Assembly: GCA_900770605.1 (NCBI GenBank)
Contig: CAAGKS010000031.1
Coordinates: 1 to 14,292 of the forward strand
Length of the DNA stretch: 14,292 nucleotides
Source: Clostridia bacterium
GTDB lineage: Bacteria > Bacillota > Clostridia > Oscillospirales > CAG-272
Direction of reading: 5' to 3'
Made by a program: the position numbers and the translations under genes. The notes below the pieces were generated by a model. The model ran no database searches and was not told where the DNA came from. It saw only the letters and a program-made list of their open reading frames with translations. Positions 1 through 8,326 of the stretch are shown piece by piece; within the stretch, counting starts at the first letter, position 1; each line of letters starts with the position of its first letter.

Positions 1-609
1 ATCAAGGAATTCAAACATTTCAAGTCCCATTGCATATCCGGGGCCTGTAAAGCCTGCCTGATTTTCTCCTGCATCAGACGCTACTGTGCTGATGGCAAGT
101 CTTGTGCGGACGTGTCTGTCCTGCTTGAAAAGTCCCTCGCTGTTAGCAACGAGTATCTCGTGGTCAACGCCCATAAGCGCGCCCTGGACCTGAGAGATCT
201 TCTCATCGTACTGCTTTGCCGCAACGCACGCGCTTCTGAGAATATCCGTTCTCATACGCATATCTGCGCTTGTGGGGTTTATTCTGACGGGGTGAGAATT
301 GGGAACTATTGCTCTTGTGAGCAGAATGCTCGCGTTATTCTTAACGCTTCCAAGAATTTCCGCCGCATTTTTAGCAGCGGCGAGAAGTCCCTCTCTCGAA
401 AGATCCGTAGTAGTTGCATACACGGTCTTCTGTCCGAGGAATACTCGTATTCCCACGCCTGAGTAAGTGTTATCCCCTACTCTGTCAACCTTGCCGTCTA
501 CAAAGCTAAGATTATTGTTTCGCGTATTCTCCGCGTATATCTCCGCAAAGTCTCCGCCCGTGGACAGCGCCACGCCCAAAACTTCTTCAAGAATGCTCTG
601 TTCGATCAT
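1..609 (-). CDS. tldD: TldD-like metallopeptidase, N-terminal part (cut by window edge)
   Basis: The first 203 codons of a TldD/PmbA (modulator of DNA gyrase) family protein; the gene continues past the left edge. Visible family features are the early segment FAEIYAENTRNNNLSFVDGK (about residues 21-40), the SGVGIRVFLG strand near residue 52, the DLSREGLLAAAKNAA helix, and a late Gly-rich GFTGPGYAMG stretch near residue 190. The HExxxH metal site of TldD proteins lies in the C-terminal half and cannot be checked here. Known members form TldD/TldE proteases that act on unfolded peptides, for example in microcin maturation. Start is ATG at 609 with GGAGG at 617-621, seven bases upstream. It follows tgt by 36 bases and is probably the last visible gene of the long minus-strand cluster. 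A PmbA/TldE-type paralogue remains possible, though the N-terminus reads more like TldD. Confidence 0.82.
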   Translation of the reverse strand, partial: MIEQSILEEVLGVALSTGGDFAEIYAENTRNNNLSFVDGKVDRVGDNTYSGVGIRVFLGQKTVYATTTDLSREGLLAAAKNAAEILGSVKNNASILLTRAIVPNSHPVRINPTSADMRMRTDILRSACVAAKQYDEKISQVQGALMGVDHEILVANSEGLFKQDRHVRTRLAISTVASDAGENQAGFTGPGYAMGLEMFEFLD

Positions 610-645
610 TGTATATCCTCCATTTTAAAATATTTACTATCAAAA

Positions 646-1791
646 TCAATCCTGGCTTCTCTCGCCGAGTATATTTCTATACTTCTGATAGAAGCTCTCA
701 AAATATCCACCGTCAAGCGCTTCTCTGATCTTTCTGGTAAGGTTATTATAGAAATACAGATTATGCGCGACCGCAAGGCGCATACCAAGCGATTCCTTTG
801 CCTTTATAAGATGACGGACGTAAGAGCGGCTGTAATTACGGCACGCGGGACAGCCGCAGTTCTCATCGAACGGACGGGGATCGCGCGCATACTTCTCGTT
901 GAGAAGGTTCATCTTGCCGTGCCAGGTAAAGAGATTGCCGTGTCTTGCATTACGGCTGGGCATTACGCAGTCAAAGAAATCAACGCCCATATGAACTGCC
1001 TCGAGTATATTACAAGGAGTTCCTACACCCATAAGGTATCTGGGCTTATCTGCGGGCATATGAGGCTCTACCGCGTTTATGATGCGATACATCTCCTCGG
1101 TATCCTCTCCTACCGCAAGTCCGCCGATAGCGTATCCGGGCAGATCAAGCTCCGCGATAGCGTGCATATGCTCGATACGGAGATCCTCGTATGTTCCGCC
1201 CTGATTTATGCCGAACAAAAGCTGATCCTTGTTGATGGTCTCGGGCAAGGAATTGAGTCTTTCCATCTCTGCCTTACATCTGTACAGCCATCTCACAGTT
1301 CTGTCGCAGGAATCCTTTACGTACTTATACGGCGCGGGGTTTTCAATGCACTCGTCAAACGCCATAGCGATAGTGGACGCGAGATTAGACTGTATCTGCA
1401 TACTCTCCTCGGGGCCCATAAATATACGCTTGCCGTCTATATGAGATGCAAAACGAACTCCCTCCTCGGTGATCTTTCTGAGCTGAGAGAGCGAAAACAC
1501 CTGAAATCCGCCGCTATCGGTGAGGATAGGACCTTCCCAATTCATAAACTTATGAAGTCCGCCCATATCGTGTATCAATTTGTCGCCGGGACGAAGATGC
1601 AGGTGATAGGTATTGGAAAGCTCTACCTGACAGTCGATTTCAACGAGCTCCTTTGTTGATACTCCACCCTTGATCGCGGCGCACGTTCCTACGTTCATAA
1701 ACACGGGAGTTTGTATATCTCCGTGAACGGTATGCAAAACTCCTCTTCTGGCTCTGCCGTCAGTAGCCAGCACTTCAAACCTTTTCTTCAC
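646..1791 (-). CDS. tgt: tRNA-guanine(34) transglycosylase (queuine tRNA-ribosyltransferase)
   Basis: Exchanges guanine at the wobble position of GUN-anticodon tRNAs for the queuosine precursor preQ1 in the cytoplasm. At 381 residues it has the usual bacterial length. Catalytic features are all visible: TDSGGFQVFS with Asp92 (general base), AFDEC with Asp146 (substrate recognition), FGINQGG at 203-209, GGLAVGE at 223-229, and FDCVMPSRNARHG with nucleophile Asp274. The zinc site is Cys312, Cys314, Cys317 and His343. The start codon is GTG, with AGAGG at 1800-1804 eight bases upstream. The gene begins 19 bases after mutL ends and is followed 36 bases later by tldD, so it is probably co-transcribed with mutS-mutL. 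Queuosine biosynthesis genes such as queA are not in the window. Confidence 0.97.
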   Translation of the reverse strand: MKKRFEVLATDGRARRGVLHTVHGDIQTPVFMNVGTCAAIKGGVSTKELVEIDCQVELSNTYHLHLRPGDKLIHDMGGLHKFMNWEGPILTDSGGFQVFSLSQLRKITEEGVRFASHIDGKRIFMGPEESMQIQSNLASTIAMAFDECIENPAPYKYVKDSCDRTVRWLYRCKAEMERLNSLPETINKDQLLFGINQGGTYEDLRIEHMHAIAELDLPGYAIGGLAVGEDTEEMYRIINAVEPHMPADKPRYLMGVGTPCNILEAVHMGVDFFDCVMPSRNARHGNLFTWHGKMNLLNEKYARDPRPFDENCGCPACRNYSRSYVRHLIKAKESLGMRLAVAHNLYFYNNLTRKIREALDGGYFESFYQKYRNILGERSQD

Positions 1792-1810
1792 TTATATAAC
1801 CTCTGTAAAT

Positions 1811-3805
1811 TTAATTTCTTTCAAACTGATGATTTATCCTTGTGCGCGCTATCTCCATAGCCACGGGACGTCCGTGCGGACATACCGTGATATCGGGAAG
1901 CTCCATGAGCTTTGATACCACCCACTCAACGTATTCGGGGGGGTATTCCCTGCCTGCCTTGATAGCCGCCTTGCAGGAAGCCTGATAAAGCGCCTTTTCA
2001 AACACTATATCACGCGTAAGAGCTGCCGTTCCCGTTGCATTTTTAAGTCTGTCTGCCATGACCTGAAGCATATCGGAAACTGCCTCTGCGCTGATGCCCT
2101 CGGGGATCGCCGTGACGTTTGCGGTATATTTCCCCGCGGTGAAATCAAATCCAAGCGCTTCTATCTCGCTCTTGTATTCCACGAGCGTCAGTATCTCATC
2201 ACCCGTCATCATTATCTCAAGCGGAAGCATCAGAAGCTGCGAGGCGCGCTCGCCGCTGTTCTTCATTCCCGCCTTGAGCTTTTCAAAAAGTATCCTCTCG
2301 TGAGCCGCGTGCTTGTCTATGAGCAGCATAACGTCTCCACGCTCTACTATGACGTAGGAATTGAACACCTCTCCCACTATCCTGTATTCAAGCGTTTTAG
2401 GCGTTGCCGCCCTCTCGGGAGCTCGCTCTGCCGCCGCAGGCATCTGCGCTTTAGGCTCGGGTATTCTCACTGTGCTCGCGCTCTCTACCTGAGGCTTAGG
2501 AATATTTACGCTCTCCGCCTGAGGCTTGGGCGTACCTACGCTCGCGCTCTGCGGCTTTGCAGAATACTGCTTCAGATACTCCTGCGCGCTGATATGAGCA
2601 AAGGCATCTATCTTGGGAGCTGCGGGCTTTTGCGCCTCTGCGCTCTGCATTACAGGCATCCGAGCCTCTATCTGCCTTGCCTTGAGCGACTGCTCCTTGC
2701 CCTCTCTTACGGGTAATTGCATATCCGAAACTCGCTGAGGCGCAGCCATGCTTGCGCCCTTTGCCGTCGCTGACGGAGCGACAGTTCTGTAAGACAGATT
2801 CATATCGGGTCTTTGCGTATCGTTCTCAAGCGCGTTTCTTACCGCGTAATATATCGCCTCAAATACAGGCTTTTCATTTGAGAACTTCACCTCAAGCTTG
2901 GCAGGGTGAACGTTTACGTCCACAGTGTTCGGATTTATGGTGATGAACAGCACGCAGCACGGATATTTATCGGGAGCGATATATGACGTGTACGCCTGCT
3001 CTATTGCCGCCATTGCGGTCTTGGTCTTTACGTATCTGCCGTTGATAAAGAAATTCTGATAATTTCTGTTTGCGCGGACGTTATCGGGGCGTCCTATAAA
3101 TCCCTCGACACGAATTCCGTCAAGCTCTATGCTCGCGCCTATGAGCTTTGCCGCAAAATCTCTGCCAAATACGGAGTATATCGTATTTTTGAGCTGACCG
3201 TCGCCATAAGTCTGAAGCTTGACGTTGCCGTCAACTATGAGCTTGAAGGCAATGCTCGGCTTTGAGAGCGCGATCTTCTCAACCATAGCGCTTACCGCCA
3301 TGGACTCGGTGATATCCTTTTTCAAGAACTTACGTCTTGCGGGAACGTTAGCAAAAAGATTTTCAACTATAACAGTCGTTCCCTGCGCGCAAGGACGCTC
3401 GGTAACTCCAAGCACGTTACCCGCGCTTGAGGTGAGCATCGAGCCGTTCTCGGCATCAGCCGTTCTTGATATTATTCTCATATCCGAAACTGATGCTATT
3501 GCCGCGAGCGCTTCTCCGCGGAAGCCCAGCGTCATTATTGCCTCAAGGTCTGAGGCGTCCTTTATCTTACTCGTCGCGTGCCGTCTTATCGCCACGGGAA
3601 GATCCTCAGCAGAGATGCCGCAGCCGTTATCCGCAACTCTCATATAGGTAACGCCGCCGTTCTGTATCTCAACGGTTATATTGTCAGCACCAGAGTCTAT
3701 TGCATTTTCAAGCAGCTCCTTTATTACCGAGGACGGTCTGTCAACTACCTCGCCCGCGGCGATAAGGTTTGCCACCGCAAATGACAGTACGTTTATCTTT
3801 CCCAC
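1811..3805 (-). CDS. mutL: DNA mismatch repair protein MutL (endonuclease type)
   Basis: Couples MutS mismatch recognition to strand removal. The 664 residues divide into a GHKL ATPase domain (about 1-330), a Pro/Ala/Gln-rich linker (about 335-475) and a C-terminal dimerisation/endonuclease domain. ATPase motifs seen: ENAIDSGA with Glu33 and Asn34, ADNGCGI at 58-64, GFRGEAL at 94-100, and NVHPAKLEV at 298-306. The C-terminal domain has the DKHAAHE metal motif at 497-503 (family form DQHAxxExxxxE), Cys611 in SCKAAIKAG, and CPHGRP at 642-647, so this is predicted to be the self-nicking MutL of bacteria without MutH. Start is GTG at 3805 with a GGGAGA site at 3815-3820; the nearby ATG at 3815 is out of frame. 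It follows mutS by 42 bases. The linker contains three 10-residue repeats. Confidence 0.97.
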   Translation of the reverse strand: MGKINVLSFAVANLIAAGEVVDRPSSVIKELLENAIDSGADNITVEIQNGGVTYMRVADNGCGISAEDLPVAIRRHATSKIKDASDLEAIMTLGFRGEALAAIASVSDMRIISRTADAENGSMLTSSAGNVLGVTERPCAQGTTVIVENLFANVPARRKFLKKDITESMAVSAMVEKIALSKPSIAFKLIVDGNVKLQTYGDGQLKNTIYSVFGRDFAAKLIGASIELDGIRVEGFIGRPDNVRANRNYQNFFINGRYVKTKTAMAAIEQAYTSYIAPDKYPCCVLFITINPNTVDVNVHPAKLEVKFSNEKPVFEAIYYAVRNALENDTQRPDMNLSYRTVAPSATAKGASMAAPQRVSDMQLPVREGKEQSLKARQIEARMPVMQSAEAQKPAAPKIDAFAHISAQEYLKQYSAKPQSASVGTPKPQAESVNIPKPQVESASTVRIPEPKAQMPAAAERAPERAATPKTLEYRIVGEVFNSYVIVERGDVMLLIDKHAAHERILFEKLKAGMKNSGERASQLLMLPLEIMMTGDEILTLVEYKSEIEALGFDFTAGKYTANVTAIPEGISAEAVSDMLQVMADRLKNATGTAALTRDIVFEKALYQASCKAAIKAGREYPPEYVEWVVSKLMELPDITVCPHGRPVAMEIARTRINHQFERN
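2441..2530 (-). repeat. Three 10-residue (30-base) tandem repeats in the MutL linker
   Basis: Residues 426-455 of MutL read as three degenerate repeats: AKPQSASVGT, PKPQAESVNI and PKPQVESAST. At DNA level the period is 30 bases; the block CCTGAGGCTT on the plus strand occurs at 2488-2497 and again at 2518-2527. The repeats lie in the disordered linker between ATPase and endonuclease domains, where length variation is usually tolerated. A further related PEPKAQ segment follows at about 459-464. Confidence 0.75.
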
Positions 3806-3847
3806 TGCGTATCATCTCCCTTCCGTAAAATTTTCTTTGCCATCAGA

Positions 3848-6436
3848 TCATTTAAGTCTTTTCTTCAAGTCAAACAAAAAGCTCATCGCCTCGTAAGGAG
3901 ACAGGGTGTTTATATCCACCGCGCGAAGCTCCTCGATGACCTGATCGTTTACAAAATCGTCAAAGGTTATAAGGCTATCGTCCTTCTTGGGCTCTTCCTT
4001 ATCAGACGTGCTTATCGCCTTGGCAGTCTTTTCAACTGACGTAAGCACCTCTTTTGCCCTCTTTATTACCTCGTTTGGAATTCCCGCGAGCTTTGCTACC
4101 TCGATACCGTAGCTGTCGTCAGTAGAGCCTCTTACAATCTTGCGAAGGAAGGTAATACTGTCACCGCGCTTCTTTGCCGCGATATTATAGTTTACTATTC
4201 CGTCTATCTCGTCCTCCATTACCGTAAGCTCGTGGTAATGAGTTGCAAACAAGGTCTTAGCTCCTATCTTTTTGCTTGACGTGTACTCGATTATAGCTCT
4301 CGCTATACTCATTCCGTCAAAGGTCGACGTTCCTCTGCCCACCTCGTCGTATATGATAAGACTACGGCGAGTAGCGTTGCGCAGAATATACGCTACCTCG
4401 TTCATCTCAAGCATGAACGTGGACTGTCCCGATGCAAGATCGTCAGACGCGCCTACTCTGGTAAATAGCTTATCCACTATTCCTATTCTAGCCTCACGCG
4501 CAGGAACGAACGAGCCTATCTGCGCCATAAGCGTGATGATAGCTACCTGTCGCATATGCGTGGTTTTCCCCGCCATATTAGGTCCTGTGATAAGCATAAG
4601 ACGCTTTGATGCGGTATCGAGATCTGCATCATTGGGAACAAAATAGCTGTCACGTACGAACTGCTCAACTACGGGATGGCGTCCGTCTCGTATATTTATC
4701 ACGTCACTCGTATCGACCTCGGGGCGAACGTAATTATTCTTTGCCGCAACGGATGCAAGGCTATAATAAGCGTCCAGTCTTGCAAGTATTGCCGCCGCCT
4801 TCTGAATTCTGTGGCTATTATCCGCAACGAATGCTCTTATCTCGCAGAAAAGCTCATATTCAAGTGAGCATACCTTATCAGAAGCTCCGAGTATGGTCGC
4901 TTCCATATCCTTGAGCTCCTGAGTGATATATCTCTCGGCGTTTGCAAGCGTCTGCTTACGGATATAGGTCTCGGGCACTTGTCCCATAAAGGACTTTGAT
5001 ACCTCTATGTAATAGCCGAATACGCGGTTATAGGAGATCTTGAGCGTTTTGATGCCTGTCTTTTCACGCTCGTCCTCTGCCATCTGCTCAAGCATTCCGC
5101 GGCTATCGCGCATTATCTCGCGCAGTCTGTCTATATCGGCGTTATATCCGCTTTCTATCATTCCGCCCTCTCGTACGGAGAACGGAGGATTTTCGCATAT
5201 AGCGCTGTCTATGCGCTCTCTGACGTCGTCAAGCGACTCGAGCTGGGCATAAAGCTGAGAGAGCTCGTTGGATTTGCAGCCCTCAAGCAATCTTTTGATC
5301 TCAGGGAGCGAAGCGATAGTATTACATACCGCGCGCAAATCCTTTGCATTTGCCGTGCCGTAAACTATTCTCGTAACAAGTCTTTCAAGGTCAAGCACGC
5401 CCTCAAGCGACGCGCCGAGCTCCTCGCGGAGAATATAGGTATTGCAAAGCTCCTCAATGGCATTCTGTCTTGAATTTATCGCGCCCGTGGAAAGCAACGG
5501 ATGCTCCACCCACTGACGAAGAAGTCGAGCGCCTGCGGCAGTCTTTGTCTTATCAAGCACCCACAAAAGCGAGCCCTTCTTCTCTTTTGTTCGCAGAGTT
5601 TCGGTAAGCTCGAGATTTCTGCGCGTATTGATATCCATTTCAAGATACTGACCCTCGGAGTAGATATTAAGATCCTTGATATAGGATATATCTCCCTTCT
5701 GGGTTTCGGCAACGTAGCCTATAAGTCCGCCGATAGACATGATCAGCGCCTTATCGGTCTTATCCTCTTCCTTGAGCGCGTCCGCAAACTGCGCGAGAGC
5801 GATCTCAAGGCTTCTCTCGTACTCAAACTGCTCAGGGCGGTTATCGGTTATCATCGCGCCGAGTCTGCCGCTCATAAACTCAGCCACCTCTCCGAGCTTC
5901 TTCTTGCTCAGGTTAGTGATGACCTCGCTCGGCACGTACGTGCCAAGCTCGTTTTTAAGTCTTGCATCAATATTGTCGCCGCAAAATGACGTGGCGAATA
6001 TCTGTCCTGTGGAAACGTCCGCAAAGCTGACGCCACACTCAAACTCGCCCATATATACCGAGCAGAGATAGTTGTTCTTTTTATCGGAGAGCAGGTCGCT
6101 CTCAATAAGCGTGCCGGGCGTGATAACGCGAATTACCTCACGCTTTACAAGTCCCTTTGCAAGCGCAGGATCCTCGGTCTGCTCGCAGATAGCTACCTTA
6201 TAGCCCTTCTCGATCAGCTTACCGATATATCCCTCTGCGCTATGAAACGGCACTCCGCACATAGGCGCTCTCTCTGCCTCACCGCAGTCTCTGCCTGTAA
6301 GCGTCAGCTCAAGCTCACGCGAAGCAAGAACGGCGTCGTCAAAGAACATCTCGTAAAAATCTCCGAGACGGTAAAATAACAAATAGCCCTTATATTGATT
6401 TTTGATCTCGAAATACTGTTCCATCATTGGAGTCAT
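3848..6436 (-). CDS. mutS: DNA mismatch repair protein MutS
   Basis: Recognises base mismatches and small loops and recruits MutL. At 862 residues it is full length for MutS1. The mismatch-reading Phe-x-Glu motif is GDFYEMF (Phe27, Glu29). The ATPase domain has Walker A GPNMAGKTT from residue 618, the QSTF segment at 681-684, Walker B LIIYDEVGRGTS with Asp697 and Glu698, and the switch histidine segment ATHYHEL at 741-747. The C-terminus keeps a small helical tail ending LSPYEAMSFLFDLKKRLK, similar to other Firmicutes MutS. Start is ATG at 6436 with a GGGGG site at 6447-6451, eleven bases upstream; the in-frame ATG codons at residues 4 and 5 are alternatives with a longer spacing. It lies 38 bases after the YlbF/YmcA-family gene and 42 before mutL. 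Confidence 0.98.
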   Translation of the reverse strand: MTPMMEQYFEIKNQYKGYLLFYRLGDFYEMFFDDAVLASRELELTLTGRDCGEAERAPMCGVPFHSAEGYIGKLIEKGYKVAICEQTEDPALAKGLVKREVIRVITPGTLIESDLLSDKKNNYLCSVYMGEFECGVSFADVSTGQIFATSFCGDNIDARLKNELGTYVPSEVITNLSKKKLGEVAEFMSGRLGAMITDNRPEQFEYERSLEIALAQFADALKEEDKTDKALIMSIGGLIGYVAETQKGDISYIKDLNIYSEGQYLEMDINTRRNLELTETLRTKEKKGSLLWVLDKTKTAAGARLLRQWVEHPLLSTGAINSRQNAIEELCNTYILREELGASLEGVLDLERLVTRIVYGTANAKDLRAVCNTIASLPEIKRLLEGCKSNELSQLYAQLESLDDVRERIDSAICENPPFSVREGGMIESGYNADIDRLREIMRDSRGMLEQMAEDEREKTGIKTLKISYNRVFGYYIEVSKSFMGQVPETYIRKQTLANAERYITQELKDMEATILGASDKVCSLEYELFCEIRAFVADNSHRIQKAAAILARLDAYYSLASVAAKNNYVRPEVDTSDVINIRDGRHPVVEQFVRDSYFVPNDADLDTASKRLMLITGPNMAGKTTHMRQVAIITLMAQIGSFVPAREARIGIVDKLFTRVGASDDLASGQSTFMLEMNEVAYILRNATRRSLIIYDEVGRGTSTFDGMSIARAIIEYTSSKKIGAKTLFATHYHELTVMEDEIDGIVNYNIAAKKRGDSITFLRKIVRGSTDDSYGIEVAKLAGIPNEVIKRAKEVLTSVEKTAKAISTSDKEEPKKDDSLITFDDFVNDQVIEELRAVDINTLSPYEAMSFLFDLKKRLK

Positions 6437-6474
6437 AATTCAAAATCCCCCTATTTTTCGTTTTTGCCGTTTTA

Positions 6475-6861
6475 TCAGTGGCAGCCGCCTCCGCAAGTAG
6501 CGCAGCTTCCTGTGCACGAGGGCTTCTCGCCTGTTATATGGAAGGTTATGGTTGAGTTAACGGCGTTCATAAGCTCGTTTACCTCTGCCTGAACCTCATT
6601 GAGCTGAACGAACACGGGGTGCTCCATTATCAGCTTGTAAAGCTCGTCTATTCTTGCCTGAATAGCGTCGATAAGCATAGTATCGCGCTCTTCTCTTGTG
6701 ATCTCGGTCTGCAATGCCTTCTGCTGAACCTCATATTCGATCATAAATTTCTTCAGCTCGCCCTCGTTCTCATACGCCTTCTTAGCCGCTTCAAGCTTTA
6801 CAAGTCTTTCATCAGCCTTGAGAGCCTTGCCGAGCTCTGCCGCAAGTTCAAAAATTCCCAT
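6475..6861 (-). CDS. YlbF/YmcA-family protein with four-cysteine C-terminal tail
   Basis: A 128-residue, mostly helical protein (about residues 1-95) of the YlbF/YmcA (Com_YlbF) family. Helix segments such as AAELGKALKADERLVKLEAA and the MIEYEVQQKALQTEI region are typical of the family. In B. subtilis, YlbF and YmcA join YaaT in a complex that steers RNase Y and influences competence, sporulation and biofilm formation; that complex is reported to carry Fe-S clusters. Position between miaB and mutS matches B. subtilis ymcA, but the end is more YlbF-like: CTGSCATCGGGCH, with Cys116, Cys120, Cys123 and Cys127, spaced CX3CX2CX3C and followed by a terminal His. I infer metal or Fe-S binding from this. 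Start is ATG at 6861 with AGAGG at 6870-6874. It is unclear whether it should be named ylbF or ymcA, so no symbol is given. Confidence 0.88.
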   Translation of the reverse strand: MGIFELAAELGKALKADERLVKLEAAKKAYENEGELKKFMIEYEVQQKALQTEITREERDTMLIDAIQARIDELYKLIMEHPVFVQLNEVQAEVNELMNAVNSTITFHITGEKPSCTGSCATCGGGCH

Positions 6862-6886
6862 TTTTATATCCTCTTTCGTTTGATTT

Positions 6887-8311
6887 TTATACTTTTATTT
6901 TTCCGTAAAGCGCAAAGGTCTCTCCGCGCTCGATCTCAATATCCACAAATTTGCCTTTCATGCTCTCGTCCGCATCAAAGAACACTATCTTTCCGCCCTC
7001 GGTGCGTCCGTTTATGACCGAGCTATCGTTTTTACTTGCTCCGTCACACAGCACTCGCAGCGTCTTTCCCACGAGCGCACGATTGGATTCAAGCGATACG
7101 GCGTTCTGCTCCGCAAGAAGTCTGTCAAATCTCTGAGATTTGAGCTTATCGTCAAGCTGCTCCATCTCGGCGGCAGGTGTTCCCTTTCTCGCCGAATAGA
7201 TAAACGAAAATACCATATCGAATTTCGCGCGGCGAACGGCGCCGAGAGTATCCTCAAACTCCTCGTCACTCTCCCCGGGGAAGCCTACTATAATATCCGA
7301 GCTGATAGTAGCGTCGGGCATTTTCTCTCTTATATAATCCACGATACCCATAAACTTCTCTATGTCGTATCTGCGGTTCATAGCGCGAAGCACCTTATCG
7401 TTGCCTGACTGCATCGGCAGGTGGAAGTGATGCGCTATATGCTTTGACGCCGCCATAACGTCTATAAGCTCCGTGGTGGCGTCCTTGGGGTGACTTGTCA
7501 TAAATTGCAGCCAATAGTCGCCCTCTATCTTATCAAGCTCGCGCAAAAGTCCTGCAAAGTTCACTCCCCCGTCAAGATCCTTGCCGTAAGAGTTTACGTT
7601 CTGACCAAGCAGAGTTATCTCGCGGTAGCCAAGCTCAACGAGCTCTCTGACCTCTTTTATTATCTCCTCTGCGCGTCTGCTTCTCTCTCTGCCGCGAACG
7701 TAAGGCACGATACAGTACGAGCAGAAATTGTTACAGCCGTACATTACCGACACCCACGCGCGATAGTTACTGTCTCTGCGCGCCGGAATATCCTCCGCAA
7801 CTATGTGCTCAGACATATCGTCTCGCAAAACACGCTTTTTGATCTTTATCTTCTGGCAAAGGAATTCGGGAAAACGATATATCACCGACGTGCCGAAAAG
7901 CAGGTCCACGTAAGGATATCTGTGCTTTATATCATTTCTGCGATGCTCCTGCGCGGGCATACAGCCGCATACCGCTATAACGAGCTCGCTTCTCTTTGCC
8001 TTTATATGCTTGTACTGACCTATGAGCGAAAGCGCTCTTTTCTCGGCGTGCTCACGTATAGCGCAGGTATTCACCACGATAAGATGCGCATCCTCGGGAT
8101 CTTCCGTTGGCTCGTATCCCATCGCCTCCGCCATACCCATAAGCTTTTCGCTGTCAGACTGATTTTGCTGACATCCGAGCGTCAGAACGAATACCTTGGG
8201 GCGCTCGCCGTTTGCAAGCGCAAGCTGCTCGCAATACTCGCGCACCTGCGCCATATATCCGTTTTGAGCCTCGATATCCGCAAGTGAAACTGTTTGGGTT
8301 GTTTTTTGCAT
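6887..8311 (-). CDS. miaB: tRNA-2-methylthio-N6-dimethylallyladenosine synthase MiaB
   Basis: Radical-SAM methylthiotransferase that adds a methylthio group to i6A37 of tRNAs reading UNN codons. The 474 residues show the full three-domain layout. The N-terminal UPF0004 domain has cluster cysteines Cys47 (TLGCQQNQSDSE), Cys83 (NTCAIREHAE) and Cys117 (CGCMPAQ). The radical SAM motif is YGCNNFCSYC with Cys193, Cys197 and Cys200 (CX3CX2C), and IVGFPGE lies at about 321-327. A TRAM domain spans about residue 405 to the end. The roughly 35-residue N-terminal extension before the first domain is common in Firmicutes MiaB. The related paralogue MtaB is unlikely because the sequence follows MiaB through NTCAIRE and GCNNFCSYCIVPYVRGRERS. 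Start is ATG at 8311 with a modest purine-rich site (AGAGAG) just upstream; 15 bases separate it from folD. Confidence 0.96.
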   Translation of the reverse strand: MQKTTQTVSLADIEAQNGYMAQVREYCEQLALANGERPKVFVLTLGCQQNQSDSEKLMGMAEAMGYEPTEDPEDAHLIVVNTCAIREHAEKRALSLIGQYKHIKAKRSELVIAVCGCMPAQEHRRNDIKHRYPYVDLLFGTSVIYRFPEFLCQKIKIKKRVLRDDMSEHIVAEDIPARRDSNYRAWVSVMYGCNNFCSYCIVPYVRGRERSRRAEEIIKEVRELVELGYREITLLGQNVNSYGKDLDGGVNFAGLLRELDKIEGDYWLQFMTSHPKDATTELIDVMAASKHIAHHFHLPMQSGNDKVLRAMNRRYDIEKFMGIVDYIREKMPDATISSDIIVGFPGESDEEFEDTLGAVRRAKFDMVFSFIYSARKGTPAAEMEQLDDKLKSQRFDRLLAEQNAVSLESNRALVGKTLRVLCDGASKNDSSVINGRTEGGKIVFFDADESMKGKFVDIEIERGETFALYGKIKV

Positions 8312-8326
8312 AAAAACTCTCTTCTT

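Noticed and set aside
622..631. Palindrome ATTTTAAAAT between tgt and tldD as a terminator or operator.
   Set aside because: It is only AT pairs, with no loop and no GC stem; such runs are common in short AT-rich gaps.
763..1659. A 298-codon open frame on the plus strand opposite tgt.
   Set aside because: Fully antisense to tgt, whose catalytic motifs are intact; no recognisable domain in the antisense product.
6437..6474. T-rich gap between the YlbF/YmcA gene and mutS as a terminator.
   Set aside because: No stable stem accompanies the T-rich stretch, and its orientation does not place a U-tract after a hairpin for the minus-strand genes.
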